This document shows, one piece after another, positions 1 through 7,898 of a stretch of DNA of 34,971 nucleotides. The stretch comes from Dyella sp. ASV21 (GTDB lineage Bacteria; Pseudomonadota; Gammaproteobacteria; Xanthomonadales; Rhodanobacteraceae). The stretch is taken from contig NZ_JAELTT010000048.1 in the NCBI RefSeq assembly GCF_016428975.1, positions 1-34,971 on the forward strand, in the 5' to 3' direction. Numbering within the stretch: position 1 is the first letter of the stretch; every line of letters begins with the position of its first letter. The notes beneath the pieces were generated by a model. That model was not told where the DNA came from. It ran no database searches and worked only from the letters and a program-made list of their open reading frames with translations. The translations under genes and the position numbers were made by a program.

Positions 1-216
1 GTGCTGAAGACCAGCGGCAAGGCCCATCATCCTATCGATCGCCACACCGGCGCGGCCGACGCGCACGTGCACGGCACCGCGTTCGTCGTCAGCGAAGAGG
101 AGCTGGCGCAGGCCGACGCCTATGAAGTGGCGGCCTATGTGCGTGTGCTGGCGCCGCTCGCTTCCGGCGACACCGCCTGGGTCTATGTCGACCGGCGCCA
201 TGCGCCGGTCGCATAA
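1..216 (+). CDS. Gamma-glutamylcyclotransferase (AIG2-like) family protein, 3' end
   Basis: The frame is open from the first base to a TAA at 214-216, so this is the C-terminal part of a gene that begins outside the window. The GTG at base 1 is probably an internal valine codon. The visible 71 residues contain a stretch reading FVVSEEELAQADAYE followed by YVRV and a closing WVYV strand. That resembles the end of AIG2-like gamma-glutamylcyclotransferase folds, where a 'eL..lD.yE...Y.R' segment precedes the last strand. In that family the enzymes cyclise gamma-glutamyl groups to 5-oxoproline, but many members have no known substrate. The catalytic glutamate region would lie upstream and cannot be checked. 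The family call is moderately secure; the exact reaction is not. Confidence 0.6.
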   Translation: MLKTSGKAHHPIDRHTGAADAHVHGTAFVVSEEELAQADAYEVAAYVRVLAPLASGDTAWVYVDRRHAPVA

Positions 217-277
217 GCAGGCACCAGACGCATGATCCGCATGCGCGCCCCACGGCCAGGGCACGCACGCCGACACC

Positions 278-895
278 TTAGGCAGCCGCCTTGATCAACC
301 CTTCCGCCACCATCGCTGCCTGCACGTGCGGCCGTTCGGCCACGCGCTTCTGGAACGCAAGCAACGCGGGGAAGTCCGAAAGATCCAGCGCCACGTGCTT
401 GGCCCAGTTGGTGACGGTGAAGAGATAGGCATCCGCCACGCTGAAGTGGTCACCTACCAGCCAGTCATGCGCAGCCAGGCGTTGCTCCAGCAATGCATAG
501 CGCCTGCGCAGGTAGTCCTTGCGCTCCTGCCGCACGGCGTCGGGCGTATCCGGCTTGAATAGCGGCGAATAGCTCTTGTGCAGCTCGGAGTTGATGTAGC
601 CGAGCATTTCCTGCAAGCGGTAGCGTGCCAGGGTGCCATGGGTGGGCGCCAATGCGCTGGCGGGTTTCTGGTCCGCCAGATACTGCACGATGGCGGTGCC
701 TTCGGTCAGCAGTTCACCGTTGTCCAGCGCCAGCGCCGGCACATAGCCCTTGGGGTTGATCTGCCAGTAATCCGCACCACTCGCCGTGCGCTTTTCCTTG
801 TTATCCACCTTTTCCAGCTCGAGCGCGATGCCCGCCTCCAGGGCAACGATGTGGGGCGACAGTGAACAGGTGCCGGGGGCGTAATAGAGCTTCAT
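278..895 (-). CDS. Glutathione S-transferase family protein
   Basis: A 205-residue cytosolic GST. The N-terminal thioredoxin-like domain starts MKLYYAPGTCSLSPHIVALE, with the CS pair near residue 10 typical of beta-class bacterial GSTs. The glutathione-binding 'NPKGYVPAL' (cis-proline) and 'LTEGTAIVQYLAD' motifs follow. The alpha-helical C-terminal domain carries the N-capping box-like stretch 'FSVADAYLF' near residue 155. The frame is open about 30 codons further upstream, but the ATG at 895 is preceded by GGAG at good spacing and matches the usual family N-terminus, so I start there. It is divergent from an HxlR-type regulator with 144 bases between them, which suggests that regulator controls it. 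The likely role is conjugation or reduction of electrophiles with glutathione; the substrate is unknown. Confidence 0.9.
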   Translation of the reverse strand: MKLYYAPGTCSLSPHIVALEAGIALELEKVDNKEKRTASGADYWQINPKGYVPALALDNGELLTEGTAIVQYLADQKPASALAPTHGTLARYRLQEMLGYINSELHKSYSPLFKPDTPDAVRQERKDYLRRRYALLEQRLAAHDWLVGDHFSVADAYLFTVTNWAKHVALDLSDFPALLAFQKRVAERPHVQAAMVAEGLIKAAA

Positions 896-963
896 GGGCT
901 TTCTCCAGTGGGGGAACCGTTGCCGGGACATCCCGTCGCGACGGAGAGCGCATGCTAGCCATA

Positions 964-1029
964 CCAAGTTACTATTGGATACCACCTATCCGGTGATTAC
1001 TCGTAAAATGCGGTAACCATCCAGTTACC
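964..1029. promoter_or_regulatory. Divergent gst/hxlR promoter region with three inverted repeats
   Basis: Three short perfect inverted repeats are packed into 66 bases between the divergent start codons. They are CCAA-N7-TTGG at 964-978, GGATA-N5-TATCC at 977-991 and GGTAAC-N6-GTTACC at 1012-1029. The last ends 10 bases before the regulator's ATG. HxlR-type winged-helix proteins bind such imperfect dyads as dimers, so these are candidate operators for autoregulation and for control of the GST. The repeats are seen directly; their use as operators is inference. Confidence 0.5.
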
Positions 1030-1039
1030 AGAAGGCGCC

Positions 1040-1411
1040 ATGGGCCTGCCCATCCGTAAAAGCAAAGTCGAGCCGCGGCCCACCTGCCCGCTCAGCGAAG
1101 TACTGCGGCTGCTGCGCGGCGCCTGGGCACACAACGTGGTGTGGTCGTTGAGCGGCGAACCGCGCCGCTTCGGTGAGTTGCGTCACGACCTGCCCAAAAT
1201 TTCCGCCCGGGTGCTCAGCGCGCGGCTGCGTGAGCTGGAGACTCGCGGGCTGGTAACCCGACGCGTGCTGCACACCTCGCCGCCATCGGCGGAGTACGCC
1301 CTTACACCGCTAGGCCGGGAACTGTTGCCGGCCATCGACGCGCTGGCATCGGTGGGCCGAAAGCTCATCGCGGAATGGGAAACGCTGGGCCAACAACGCC
1401 CGGCAGGCTAA
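1040..1411 (+). CDS. HxlR-family winged helix-turn-helix transcriptional regulator
   Basis: A 123-residue DNA-binding protein with the HxlR signature. The CPL segment near residue 17 is followed by 'LLRGAWAHNVVWSL', then 'RRFGELRHDLPKISARVLSA' as the recognition region, 'LRELETRGLVTRR', and 'PPSAEYALTPLGREL' as the wing. Family members act as dimers and often respond to electrophiles or aldehydes, some through a conserved N-terminal cysteine; one cysteine is present in that position here. The usual tryptophan at 'GkW' is shifted to GAW. It is divergent from the glutathione S-transferase, so the simplest reading is a local regulator of that gene and of itself. The effector cannot be told from the sequence. 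Confidence 0.9.
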   Translation: MGLPIRKSKVEPRPTCPLSEVLRLLRGAWAHNVVWSLSGEPRRFGELRHDLPKISARVLSARLRELETRGLVTRRVLHTSPPSAEYALTPLGRELLPAIDALASVGRKLIAEWETLGQQRPAG

Positions 1412-1446
1412 GGCGATGGTCGCGCCACTCGCGCGAACATCGCCTT
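1410..1446. terminator. Bidirectional hairpin between hxlR-type gene and cysK
   Basis: A near-perfect 37-base hairpin lies between two convergent genes. AAGGCGATG (1410-1418) pairs with CATCGCCTT (1438-1446), and inside it TCGCGC (1420-1425) pairs with GCGCGA (1431-1436), with a single G/A mismatch and a 5-base loop. Neither side has a long T run, so terminator strength is uncertain. Its position at the convergent 3' ends supports a terminator or 3'-end stabilising role. Confidence 0.6.
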
Positions 1447-1455
1447 GGCACGAGT

Positions 1456-2397
1456 TCATTCGATCTCGTCGGAGCCTTCGTTGACGCCTTCGAACAGGAA
1501 GGTGGAGAGATAACGCTCGCCGGTGTCAGGCAGCATCGCCAACAGCACGGAGCCTTCCGGTGCGTCCTTGGCGACCTGCAGGGCCGCGGCCACGGTGGCG
1601 CCCGCGGAAATGCCAACAAAAATGCCTTCCTTCTGCGCCAACGCGCGCGAGGTGTCGCGGGCCAGCACGTCGTCGATGGGCAGGATCTCATCGGCCACGC
1701 TGCGATTGAGCACGGCGGGTATGAAATCAGGCGTCCAACCCTGGATCTTATGCGGCTGCCACTCCTTGCCCGACAGCAATGCCGCGCCGGCGGGTTCGCT
1801 GGCAACGATCTTCACCTCCGGGCGCGCCACCTTGAGCACTTCACCCACGCCGGTGAGCGTGCCGCCGGTGCCCCAGCCCGTGACGAAGTAATCCAGCCGC
1901 TTGCCGGCGAAGTCGCGCAGGATCTCCGGCGCCGTGGTGTTGCGGTGATAGGCCGGGTTGGCCGGGTTCTCGAACTGGCTGGCCAGGAACCAGCCGTGCT
2001 TGTCGGCCAACTCCTTGGCTCTGCGCACCATGCCGCTGCCGCGCTCCGCGGCAGGGGTGAGGATGACCTTGGCGCCATACGCACGCATGAGTTTGCGGCG
2101 CTCGATGGAGAAGGTTTCGGTCATCACCGCCACAAAGGGATAGCCACGCGCCGCGCACACCGCCGCCAGCGCCACGCCGGTATTGCCCGAGGTGGCTTCC
2201 ACCACCGTCTGGCCGGGCGTGAGCCGGCCCTTCTGCTCGGCGTCGATGATGATGGCGTAGGCCAGGCGATCCTTGACCGAGCCGGCGGGGTTGAACGCTT
2301 CGACCTTCGCATACAGCGTCACATGCTTGGGTGCCAGGCGATGGAGACGCACGATGGGCGTGTTGCCAATGGTGTCGAGAATGCTGTCGTAGATCAT
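1456..2397 (-). CDS. cysK: Cysteine synthase (O-acetylserine sulfhydrylase)
   Basis: A 313-residue PLP enzyme of the cysteine synthase family that makes L-cysteine from O-acetylserine and sulfide in the cytosol. The PLP lysine is K42 in 'NPAGSVKDR'. The substrate loop 'TSGNTG' is at 69-74 and the phosphate-binding loop is 'GWGTGGTLTG'. The C-terminal 'GISAGA' is also present. Length and motifs fit CysK; a CysM isozyme is the main alternative, and a start of the 'YDSILDTIGNTPIVRL' type favours CysK. The ATG at 2397 is preceded by GGAG. It sits 72 bases downstream of cysG on the same strand, so the two probably share a transcript that joins siroheme production to the last step of cysteine synthesis. 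It converges with the HxlR gene. Confidence 0.93.
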   Translation of the reverse strand: MIYDSILDTIGNTPIVRLHRLAPKHVTLYAKVEAFNPAGSVKDRLAYAIIIDAEQKGRLTPGQTVVEATSGNTGVALAAVCAARGYPFVAVMTETFSIERRKLMRAYGAKVILTPAAERGSGMVRRAKELADKHGWFLASQFENPANPAYHRNTTAPEILRDFAGKRLDYFVTGWGTGGTLTGVGEVLKVARPEVKIVASEPAGAALLSGKEWQPHKIQGWTPDFIPAVLNRSVADEILPIDDVLARDTSRALAQKEGIFVGISAGATVAAALQVAKDAPEGSVLLAMLPDTGERYLSTFLFEGVNEGSDEIE

Positions 2398-2469
2398 GGA
2401 TGGCTCCGTGGCACGGTCATGGGGAACGGCGACGCGGACGATGGTGCGCCGGCCGAAGGGAAGTTTGTG

Positions 2470-3903
2470 TCAAGCCGTCAGCGCTGTAACCGGCGATACG
2501 GCAGATGACGCCAGCGGCGGACGTCCAAACCAGGCCAAGGACGACGCCAGACCCGCCACCTCCCCCAGGATAAGCAACGCCGGGGAGCGCACGGCGTACT
2601 GCTCGGCCCCTTTCACCAGGCCATCCAGCGTGCCGACCACCACCCGCTGCTCGGGACGCGAACCATTTTCCACCAGCGCGAACGGCGTGGATGCAGCACG
2701 ACCATGCGCCAGCAAGTGCTCGCGCAACACGGCCAGTTCGCTGGTGCCCATGTAGACGACCAGCGTTTGGCGCTCCTGCGCCAGCGCCCGCCAGTCGAGC
2801 GTGTCCAGCGAGCCCTGGCAATGCGCGGTCACCAGGCGTACCGACTGGGCGTGATCGCGATGGGTCAGCGGGATGCCCGCATAGGCAGCGCAAGCCAGCG
2901 CAGCGGTAATGCCGGGCACAACCTCGTAGGGAATGTCGTGTGCGCGCAGGAATTCCAGCTCCTCGCCCCCGCGCCCGAAAACGAACGGATCGCCGCCTTT
3001 CAGCCGCAACACGCGGCGCCCGGCGCGCGCGTGCTGGAGCATCAGCGCATGGATCTGCTCCTGTGTGGTGTGATGGTTGCCGGCCTGCTTGGCGACCTCG
3101 ACGCATTCCGCATCGCGCCGCGCCAGCGCGAGCACCTCGCGACTGACCAGTCGGTCGTAAAGGATCACGTCCGCCTCGTTCAATGCGCGCAGGCCACGCA
3201 GGGTCAGCAGGCCAGGATCACCGGGGCCCGCGCCCAGCAAAATCACCGAGCCTTGCAGCGGAGCATCGAAGGATTCCAGCAAGCGCTCGGTGGCGGCCTC
3301 TGCCAGAGCGCGTTGGCCGCGACGGAGCAAGCTCTGTATCGGCCCGCTCAACGCGCGATCATAGAAGCGGCGCCGCGCCGCCATATCGGGCAGTTTCCGA
3401 CGAATGCCCGCACGCATATCGCCAAGGAGCGTCGCCAACGGTCCCGTCACCGGGTCGATCAACAGTTCCAGCCGCTCGCGCAACAGTCGCGCCAACATGG
3501 GCGCATGTCCGCCACTGGAAATGGCCACGGTGACTGGTGCGCGATCGATCACCGCCGGCACATGGAAGCTCGAACGCTCCGTGTCGTCCACCACGTTGAG
3601 CCATAGCCGCCGCGACTGGGCCAGCGCGGCGATCCGCGCATGCAGGTCGGCATCGCCGGTAGCGGCGATCACCAGCCATGGTTCGTCCAGCCAATCGTCG
3701 TCGAAACGCCCCTGCCGCCAGCGGATGCGTCCCGCCTCGGCCCATTGGCGCAATGTCGGCGTGATCTCGGGCGCACCCACGGTCACCACGGCCCCGGACT
3801 CCAGCAGACTCGCCGCCTTGCGCTCGCCCACACCGCCACCACCGACCACCAGCACCGGGCGGCCGGATACGTTGGCAAACAGCGGGTAGAGCTTGCTCGA
3901 CAC
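2470..3903 (-). CDS. cysG: Siroheme synthase (multifunctional CysG)
   Basis: A 477-residue fusion that converts uroporphyrinogen III to siroheme, the cofactor of sulfite reductase. The N-terminal part, to about residue 210, is the precorrin-2 dehydrogenase/sirohydrochlorin ferrochelatase, with the NAD-binding loop '[12 protein letters not shown]' and '[16 protein letters not shown]'. The C-terminal part, from about residue 217, is the SAM-dependent uroporphyrinogen methyltransferase, with '[17 protein letters not shown]', 'LYDRLVS', '[16 protein letters not shown]' and '[20 protein letters not shown]'. The start is GTG at 3903, with GGAG seven bases upstream. Full length for the family. It is followed by cysK and divergent from cysB, and supplies the cofactor for the CysI encoded about 4 kb away. 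Confidence 0.95.
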   Translation of the reverse strand: MSSKLYPLFANVSGRPVLVVGGGGVGERKAASLLESGAVVTVGAPEITPTLRQWAEAGRIRWRQGRFDDDWLDEPWLVIAATGDADLHARIAALAQSRRLWLNVVDDTERSSFHVPAVIDRAPVTVAISSGGHAPMLARLLRERLELLIDPVTGPLATLLGDMRAGIRRKLPDMAARRRFYDRALSGPIQSLLRRGQRALAEAATERLLESFDAPLQGSVILLGAGPGDPGLLTLRGLRALNEADVILYDRLVSREVLALARRDAECVEVAKQAGNHHTTQEQIHALMLQHARAGRRVLRLKGGDPFVFGRGGEELEFLRAHDIPYEVVPGITAALACAAYAGIPLTHRDHAQSVRLVTAHCQGSLDTLDWRALAQERQTLVVYMGTSELAVLREHLLAHGRAASTPFALVENGSRPEQRVVVGTLDGLVKGAEQYAVRSPALLILGEVAGLASSLAWFGRPPLASSAVSPVTALTA

Positions 3904-4244
3904 TCGGGCTCCGGCGGGATGAGGCGGCCACGCCGCGCTCCGCCACGCTAGGCAGATGCCGCCGCGGGGACAAATGATTTATGCGGCGAGCGATATGTCA
4001 CGCGGTTATAAGCGTGGGCCGCCCCGCCGCCCCTTCGCGATTGACGCGACGCAGCAAGCGTTGTATAGACGTCCAATTAACGACTCTTTTGCGATTCCGC
4101 CCATGGCTAGCCATCGCCTTTCCTTGCATGCCAGCGCGCTCGCCGTTTGTCGCGGCGATACCGTGGCGCGCGGCGGGCGATGTATCCGCCCCGCAACCAC
4201 GAGCACCCCTTTCCTCGCTCTCGCACGCTTGCGGAATCCACACC
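3904..4244. promoter_or_regulatory. Divergent cysG/cysB control region
   Basis: This 341-base gene-free stretch separates divergent cysG and cysB. It holds an inverted repeat CACGC-N8-GCGTG at 3999-4016 whose spacer contains the palindrome TTATAA, a promoter-like pair at 4041-4069, and a leader for cysB. Within the leader are a perfect 12-base palindrome at 4103-4114 and the octamer GATTCCGC at 4093-4100. That octamer is exactly complementary to 4231-4238, which overlaps the likely ribosome site of cysB. CysB-type proteins bind AT-rich dyads near the promoters they control, so the 3999-4016 dyad is a candidate site for cysG. No good sigma-70 promoter for cysG is visible, in line with activator dependence. 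The repeats are seen; the roles are inferred. Confidence 0.45.
4041..4076 (+). promoter_or_regulatory. cysB promoter with shared 14-base motif
   Basis: TTGACG at 4041-4046 and TATAGA at 4064-4069 are separated by 17 bases, a good sigma-70 pair. The minus-10 box is inside GTATAGACGTCCAA (4063-4076), and the same 14 bases occur on the minus strand at 11412-11399, just ahead of cysJ. This promoter would give a cysB leader of about 165 bases. Confidence 0.6.
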
Positions 4245-5264
4245 ATGACGCTTACCCAACTTCGTTATCTCGTCGCCATCGCTGACGCCGGGCTCAATAT
4301 CACCCTCGCCGCCGAGCGCGTTCACGCCACGCAGCCGGGCTTGAGCAAACTGCTGCGTCAACTGGAAGACGAACTGGGCTTCCAGCTGTTCCATCGCAAG
4401 GGCCGCAGCCTGCACGCCATTACCCACGCCGGCACGCACGTGCTGGAACGCGCGCGCATCATCCTGGCCGAGGCGGCCAACATCCGCTCCATCGCGGCGA
4501 ACTTGCGCAACGAATCGCGCGGCACCCTGCGCATCGCCACCACGCATACCCAGGCGCGCTTTGCACTGCCGTCCGCCATCGCCGCGCTCAGTCGCAGCTA
4601 TCCGCAGGTGAGCGTGCATCTGCAGCCGGTGAGCGATGCGGACGTGATCTCCCTTCTGGACAGCGGCCAGGTGGATCTGGCCATTGTGAGCACGGCCTCC
4701 GGCACACCGCCGCCGAACGGTATCGCCCTGCCCGCCTATCGCTGGAACCGCATCGTGCTGGCCCCACGGGATCATCCGCTGGCCAAGCAGAAACAGGCGC
4801 CCACGCTGGCGCAATTGGCGGCGCATCCGCTCATCAGCTACGACTCCTCGTTGAAACCCGAGTCGTCGCTGGCCCGCGCCTTCCACAACGCCAGCCTGCA
4901 TCCGCAGATGGCGATGACCGCCAGCGATGCCGATCTCATCAAGACCTATGTCCGCGAGGGGCTGGGCATCGGCGTGCTGGCGGAGATGGCCTATCAACCC
5001 GAGCAGGACACCGACCTGCGCGAACTGAGCGCCGATCACCTGTTCTCGCTGTGCACCACCTGGATCGTGTTGCGGCGGGAAAGCGTGCTACGCGAGTACG
5101 CCCTGGATTTCATCAGCGTGTTCGCCCCCCACCTGGAGCGCCGCGCGGTCAGCCGCGCGTTGGCCACGGGGGGCGCGGGCGCGTCGCAATGGCCGGGCGT
5201 GCCGCATTGGCGCGAGCGCCAGATTCCGCTCAAGGTCGCCGAACCGCTGGTAGAAGCGCAATAA
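4245..5264 (+). CDS. cysB: CysB-type LysR transcriptional regulator of sulfur assimilation
   Basis: A 339-residue LysR-family protein. The N-terminal winged helix-turn-helix reads 'LRYLVAIADAGLNITLAAE' and 'TQPGLSKLLRQLEDELG', close to the CysB/Cbl branch, and the effector domain carries the CysB hallmark 'IATTHTQARFALP'. Further CysB-like stretches are 'YRWNRIVLAPRDHPLA', 'ASDADLIKTYVREGLGIGVLAEMA' and 'DFISVFAPHLERR'. Family members are tetrameric activators of cys genes that respond to acetylserine. The frame is open upstream to 3981, but the ATG at 4245 matches the family N-terminus and has GGAA eight bases upstream, so I start there. Its location between the cysG-cysK and cysJIH-sat units strongly supports control of both. 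The last 25 residues extend beyond the usual end. Confidence 0.95.
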   Translation: MTLTQLRYLVAIADAGLNITLAAERVHATQPGLSKLLRQLEDELGFQLFHRKGRSLHAITHAGTHVLERARIILAEAANIRSIAANLRNESRGTLRIATTHTQARFALPSAIAALSRSYPQVSVHLQPVSDADVISLLDSGQVDLAIVSTASGTPPPNGIALPAYRWNRIVLAPRDHPLAKQKQAPTLAQLAAHPLISYDSSLKPESSLARAFHNASLHPQMAMTASDADLIKTYVREGLGIGVLAEMAYQPEQDTDLRELSADHLFSLCTTWIVLRRESVLREYALDFISVFAPHLERRAVSRALATGGAGASQWPGVPHWRERQIPLKVAEPLVEAQ

Positions 5265-5268
5265 GCAG

Positions 5269-5294
5269 GCGATCCCGGCGCCTGCCGGGATCGC
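5269..5294. terminator. Hairpin between cysB and sat/cysC
   Basis: GCGATCCCGGC (5269-5279) and GCCGGGATCGC (5284-5294) form a perfect 11-base-pair stem with a 4-base loop, 4 bases after the cysB stop codon. The downstream plus strand (TCTATCTATC) is only moderately T-rich. It lies between convergent genes and may serve both. Confidence 0.7.
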
Positions 5295-5335
5295 TCTATC
5301 TATCGCCTACCCTTCGGCGCCGGCCGCTACCATGC

Positions 5336-7105
5336 CTATCCCCGCAGCAGGCCGCGGTGTTCCAGCAAAGCCAGCACATGCCCGGCCAACGCGGTCGGGT
5401 CGGCCGCTCCGCCATCGATACGCAACTCCGGTTGCTGCGGTGTTTCGTATGGATCCGTGATACCGGTGAAGTGCGCTATCGCCCCCGCACGCGCCTGGGC
5501 GTAGAGCCCCTTGCGATCGCGTGCTTCGCAGACCTCCAACGGGGTCGCCACGTGAATCTCGATAAAGTCACCGTGTGCCTCGATCAAGGCGCGAGCCTGG
5601 GCGCGCGCATCCGCGTACGGGGCAATGGGCGCGCACACCGCAATGCCGCCATGACGTACAACCTCGCTGGCGACGTAACCGATACGCGTCACGTTGGCAT
5701 CGCGGTCTTCGCGAGAGAAGCCAAGGCCGCGCGACAAATGCTTGCGCACCTCGTCGCCATCCAGCACGGTGACCGAGCGACTGCTGCGTTCCAGTAGTTG
5801 CGCCACCACCGCCTGCGCGATGGTGGATTTGCCGGCCCCGGAAAGGCCGGTGAAAAACAGCGCAAAGCCTCGCGTCGCTTGCGCCGGGTGACGTTGGCGA
5901 AGAATCTTCACCACCTCCGGAAAGCTAAACCACGAAGGAATCTCACTGCCTTCGTGCAGATGCTGGCGCAACTGCGTTCCCGAGATATCGCGCACATCGT
6001 CGTCGGGCGCCACCTCGGTGGAAGGCACGTAGGTATCGCGGTTGGCTACGTAGACCATGGCCGGAAACGGCACGATGCGAATGCCCAGCTCGTCCTGGTA
6101 GCGCTCCAGCAAATGCTGGGCATCGAACGGGCCGTAGAACGGCTGGCCGTCGGCACCGTTGCCCGGGCCGGCATGATCGCGCCCCACAATGAAATGACTC
6201 GCGCCGTAGTTCTTGCGGATGATCGCGTGCCACAGCGCTTCGCGCGGGCCGCCCATGCGCATGGCCAGCGGCAGCAGCGACAGCTTGGCGCTGTGCGCCG
6301 GATACTGCGGCAACAAGGCTTGGTAGCAGCGCACCCGTGTGTAGTGATCGATATCGCCCGGTTTGGTGCGCCCCACCGACGGCTGCACCAGTAGCTTGGC
6401 GCCCACCTGTTGGGCCGCCCGCAAGGTCAGCTCACGATGGGCGCGATGCATGGGATTGCGTGTCTGAAACGCCACGATGCGATGCCACCCGTGCTCGGCG
6501 AACCATGCGCGCAGGCCGCGCGGCGTATCGCGCAACGAGGCAAAGTCGTAATGGACCGGCGGCTGGATGCCACGCACGCGACCGCCCACATACATCGGGT
6601 GGGAGCGCTCCAGTAGTTCAAATACACCAGGATGCGTTCGGTCCGTCGTGCCGAAGACGTTGGCGGCCTCCCGCTCGCGGTCGGGGCGATAGATATCCTC
6701 CACCGTCAACACCGCCAGAGGCACGCCTTGTGGATCGCGCAGGGCGACCTCGCTACCCGGCACCAGTTTGGCCGCAAACGCCTCCGACACATCGAGCGTC
6801 ACGGGAACCGGCCACAGGGTGCCGTCGGCCAGGCGCAGTTCGTTGACCACCTGGGCGTAGTCGCGCTGCGTCAGAAACCCTTCCAGGGGTGAGAACGCGC
6901 CATTCAAGAGCAGCTCCAGATCACATAACTGCCGCGTGGAAAGATCGATTCCCGGCAAGCCGGCGCTCTGCTGCTTGAGCTGCTCGGCCTCGTCCAATGG
7001 CAGGTATAACTCTTTGAGCTCGCCCCCATGAGGAGCGATCAGTGCAATGGCTTCGGGCGAATCAACGGGCGAGCGATCGGCTTTCTTGAGGGCAGTCAGA
7101 CTCAT
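5336..7105 (-). CDS. sat/cysC: Bifunctional sulfate adenylyltransferase / adenylylsulfate kinase
   Basis: A 589-residue fusion catalysing both steps of sulfate activation: sulfate plus ATP to APS, then APS plus ATP to PAPS. The ATP sulfurylase part spans roughly residues 20-400, with the nucleotide-binding HxxH-type motif QTRNPMHRAH at 214-223 and GRDHAGPG at 308-315. The APS kinase part spans about 412-589, with Walker A GLSGAGKS at 420-427, 'DGDEVRKHLSRGLGFS' near 449-464 and 'NVTRIGYVA'. The sulfurylase is the monofunctional Sat type, not the CysD/CysN GTPase heterodimer common in many gammaproteobacteria. No strong Shine-Dalgarno is visible before the ATG. It lies 70 bases downstream of cysH and is probably the last gene of the cysJIH operon. 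PAPS made here is the substrate of CysH. Confidence 0.95.
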   Translation of the reverse strand: MSLTALKKADRSPVDSPEAIALIAPHGGELKELYLPLDEAEQLKQQSAGLPGIDLSTRQLCDLELLLNGAFSPLEGFLTQRDYAQVVNELRLADGTLWPVPVTLDVSEAFAAKLVPGSEVALRDPQGVPLAVLTVEDIYRPDREREAANVFGTTDRTHPGVFELLERSHPMYVGGRVRGIQPPVHYDFASLRDTPRGLRAWFAEHGWHRIVAFQTRNPMHRAHRELTLRAAQQVGAKLLVQPSVGRTKPGDIDHYTRVRCYQALLPQYPAHSAKLSLLPLAMRMGGPREALWHAIIRKNYGASHFIVGRDHAGPGNGADGQPFYGPFDAQHLLERYQDELGIRIVPFPAMVYVANRDTYVPSTEVAPDDDVRDISGTQLRQHLHEGSEIPSWFSFPEVVKILRQRHPAQATRGFALFFTGLSGAGKSTIAQAVVAQLLERSSRSVTVLDGDEVRKHLSRGLGFSREDRDANVTRIGYVASEVVRHGGIAVCAPIAPYADARAQARALIEAHGDFIEIHVATPLEVCEARDRKGLYAQARAGAIAHFTGITDPYETPQQPELRIDGGAADPTALAGHVLALLEHRGLLRG

Positions 7106-7175
7106 GGTGGGTGCTTTTATGGTCGGGGCGGTGGCCAGCGTCAGGCGCTGGAAATAGAGGGATCGTGCATGCGCA
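7106..7175 (-). other. cysH-sat intergenic spacer with small hairpin
   Basis: This short spacer holds a CCAGCG/CGCTGG hairpin (7135-7140 with 7146-7151, 5-base loop). There is no T run and no clear promoter. It could mark an RNA-processing or stability point inside the operon; the sequence alone does not show which. Confidence 0.3.
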
Positions 7176-7898
7176 TCAGGTCAACCCATGCAGGCCGCAT
7201 TCGCGCTTGAGACCGAAGAAGCGCGTAGATTCCGCATCCATGCCCGGCTCCCAGCGGCGCGTGGAATGCACGTCGCCGATGGAGATGAAACCCTGTTCCC
7301 ATAGGGGGTGATAGGGCAAGTCGTACCGGCGCAGGTAATCGCCCACGTCCCAGTCGGACCAGTCGGCGATCGGGTGAAATTTCCAGCGGCCATCGCGGTG
7401 CTCCGCATAGCGGATCGCGGCGCGCGTGCGCGCCTGATCGCGACGCAGCCCGGCAAACCAGCAACCGGCGGACAGGTCCGCCAGTGCGCGCTGCATGGGC
7501 TCGACCTTGCGGATGTGGTTGTAGCGCTCGATACCGTCAAGGCCCTTCTCCCACAGCCTCCCCTCCTTGGCTTCCAGCCACGCCGGACTCTGATCGGCGG
7601 CGAATACCTTGAGATTCAGGCTAAGGCGCTCGCGAAGCATTTCGACAAAGCGATAGGTTTCGGGAAACAGGTAGCCGGTATCGATCAGCACCACCGGCAT
7701 CTGTGGATGCTGGCGGGTCAGCATATGCAGGCATACGGCCGCCTGCGCACCAAAGCTCGATGACAGCACGTGGGTGCCCGGCGCGTGCTCCAGCGCCCAG
7801 GCAACGCGCTTTTCCGCAGTCAGCGTTTGCAGCCCCAGGTTGAGCGAGTCCATCGCCCTGGGATCGTGCTGTGCCTCTTCAATCAGCGAACGCTTCAT
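7176..7898 (-). CDS. cysH: Phosphoadenylyl-sulfate (PAPS) reductase
   Basis: A 240-residue thioredoxin-dependent reductase converting PAPS to sulfite and PAP. The PP-loop SSSFGAQ is at 46-52 and the catalytic cysteine is C234 in the C-terminal ECGLHGL motif. The paired cysteines that hold a 4Fe-4S cluster in APS reductases are absent: the corresponding place reads [11 protein letters not shown]. It therefore belongs to the PAPS-specific type, which agrees with the APS kinase domain encoded next door. Its ATG overlaps the cysI stop in ATGA (7895-7898), and GGAGG sits seven bases upstream inside cysI, showing translational coupling in the cysJIH order. Confidence 0.95.
   Translation of the reverse strand: MKRSLIEEAQHDPRAMDSLNLGLQTLTAEKRVAWALEHAPGTHVLSSSFGAQAAVCLHMLTRQHPQMPVVLIDTGYLFPETYRFVEMLRERLSLNLKVFAADQSPAWLEAKEGRLWEKGLDGIERYNHIRKVEPMQRALADLSAGCWFAGLRRDQARTRAAIRYAEHRDGRWKFHPIADWSDWDVGDYLRRYDLPYHPLWEQGFISIGDVHSTRRWEPGMDAESTRFFGLKRECGLHGLT

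Noticed and set aside
1375-2508. Plus-strand open frame of 377 codons opposite cysK
   Set aside because: It is fully antisense to cysK and has no domain; the codon pattern fits the cysK frame.
3981-4244. Upstream extension of cysB in the same frame
   Set aside because: It would run through the promoter and leader, lacks a ribosome site, and adds residues not found in CysB proteins.
4107-5039. Minus-strand frame of 310 codons opposite cysB
   Set aside because: It is antisense to a clear LysR gene and its sequence has no family features.
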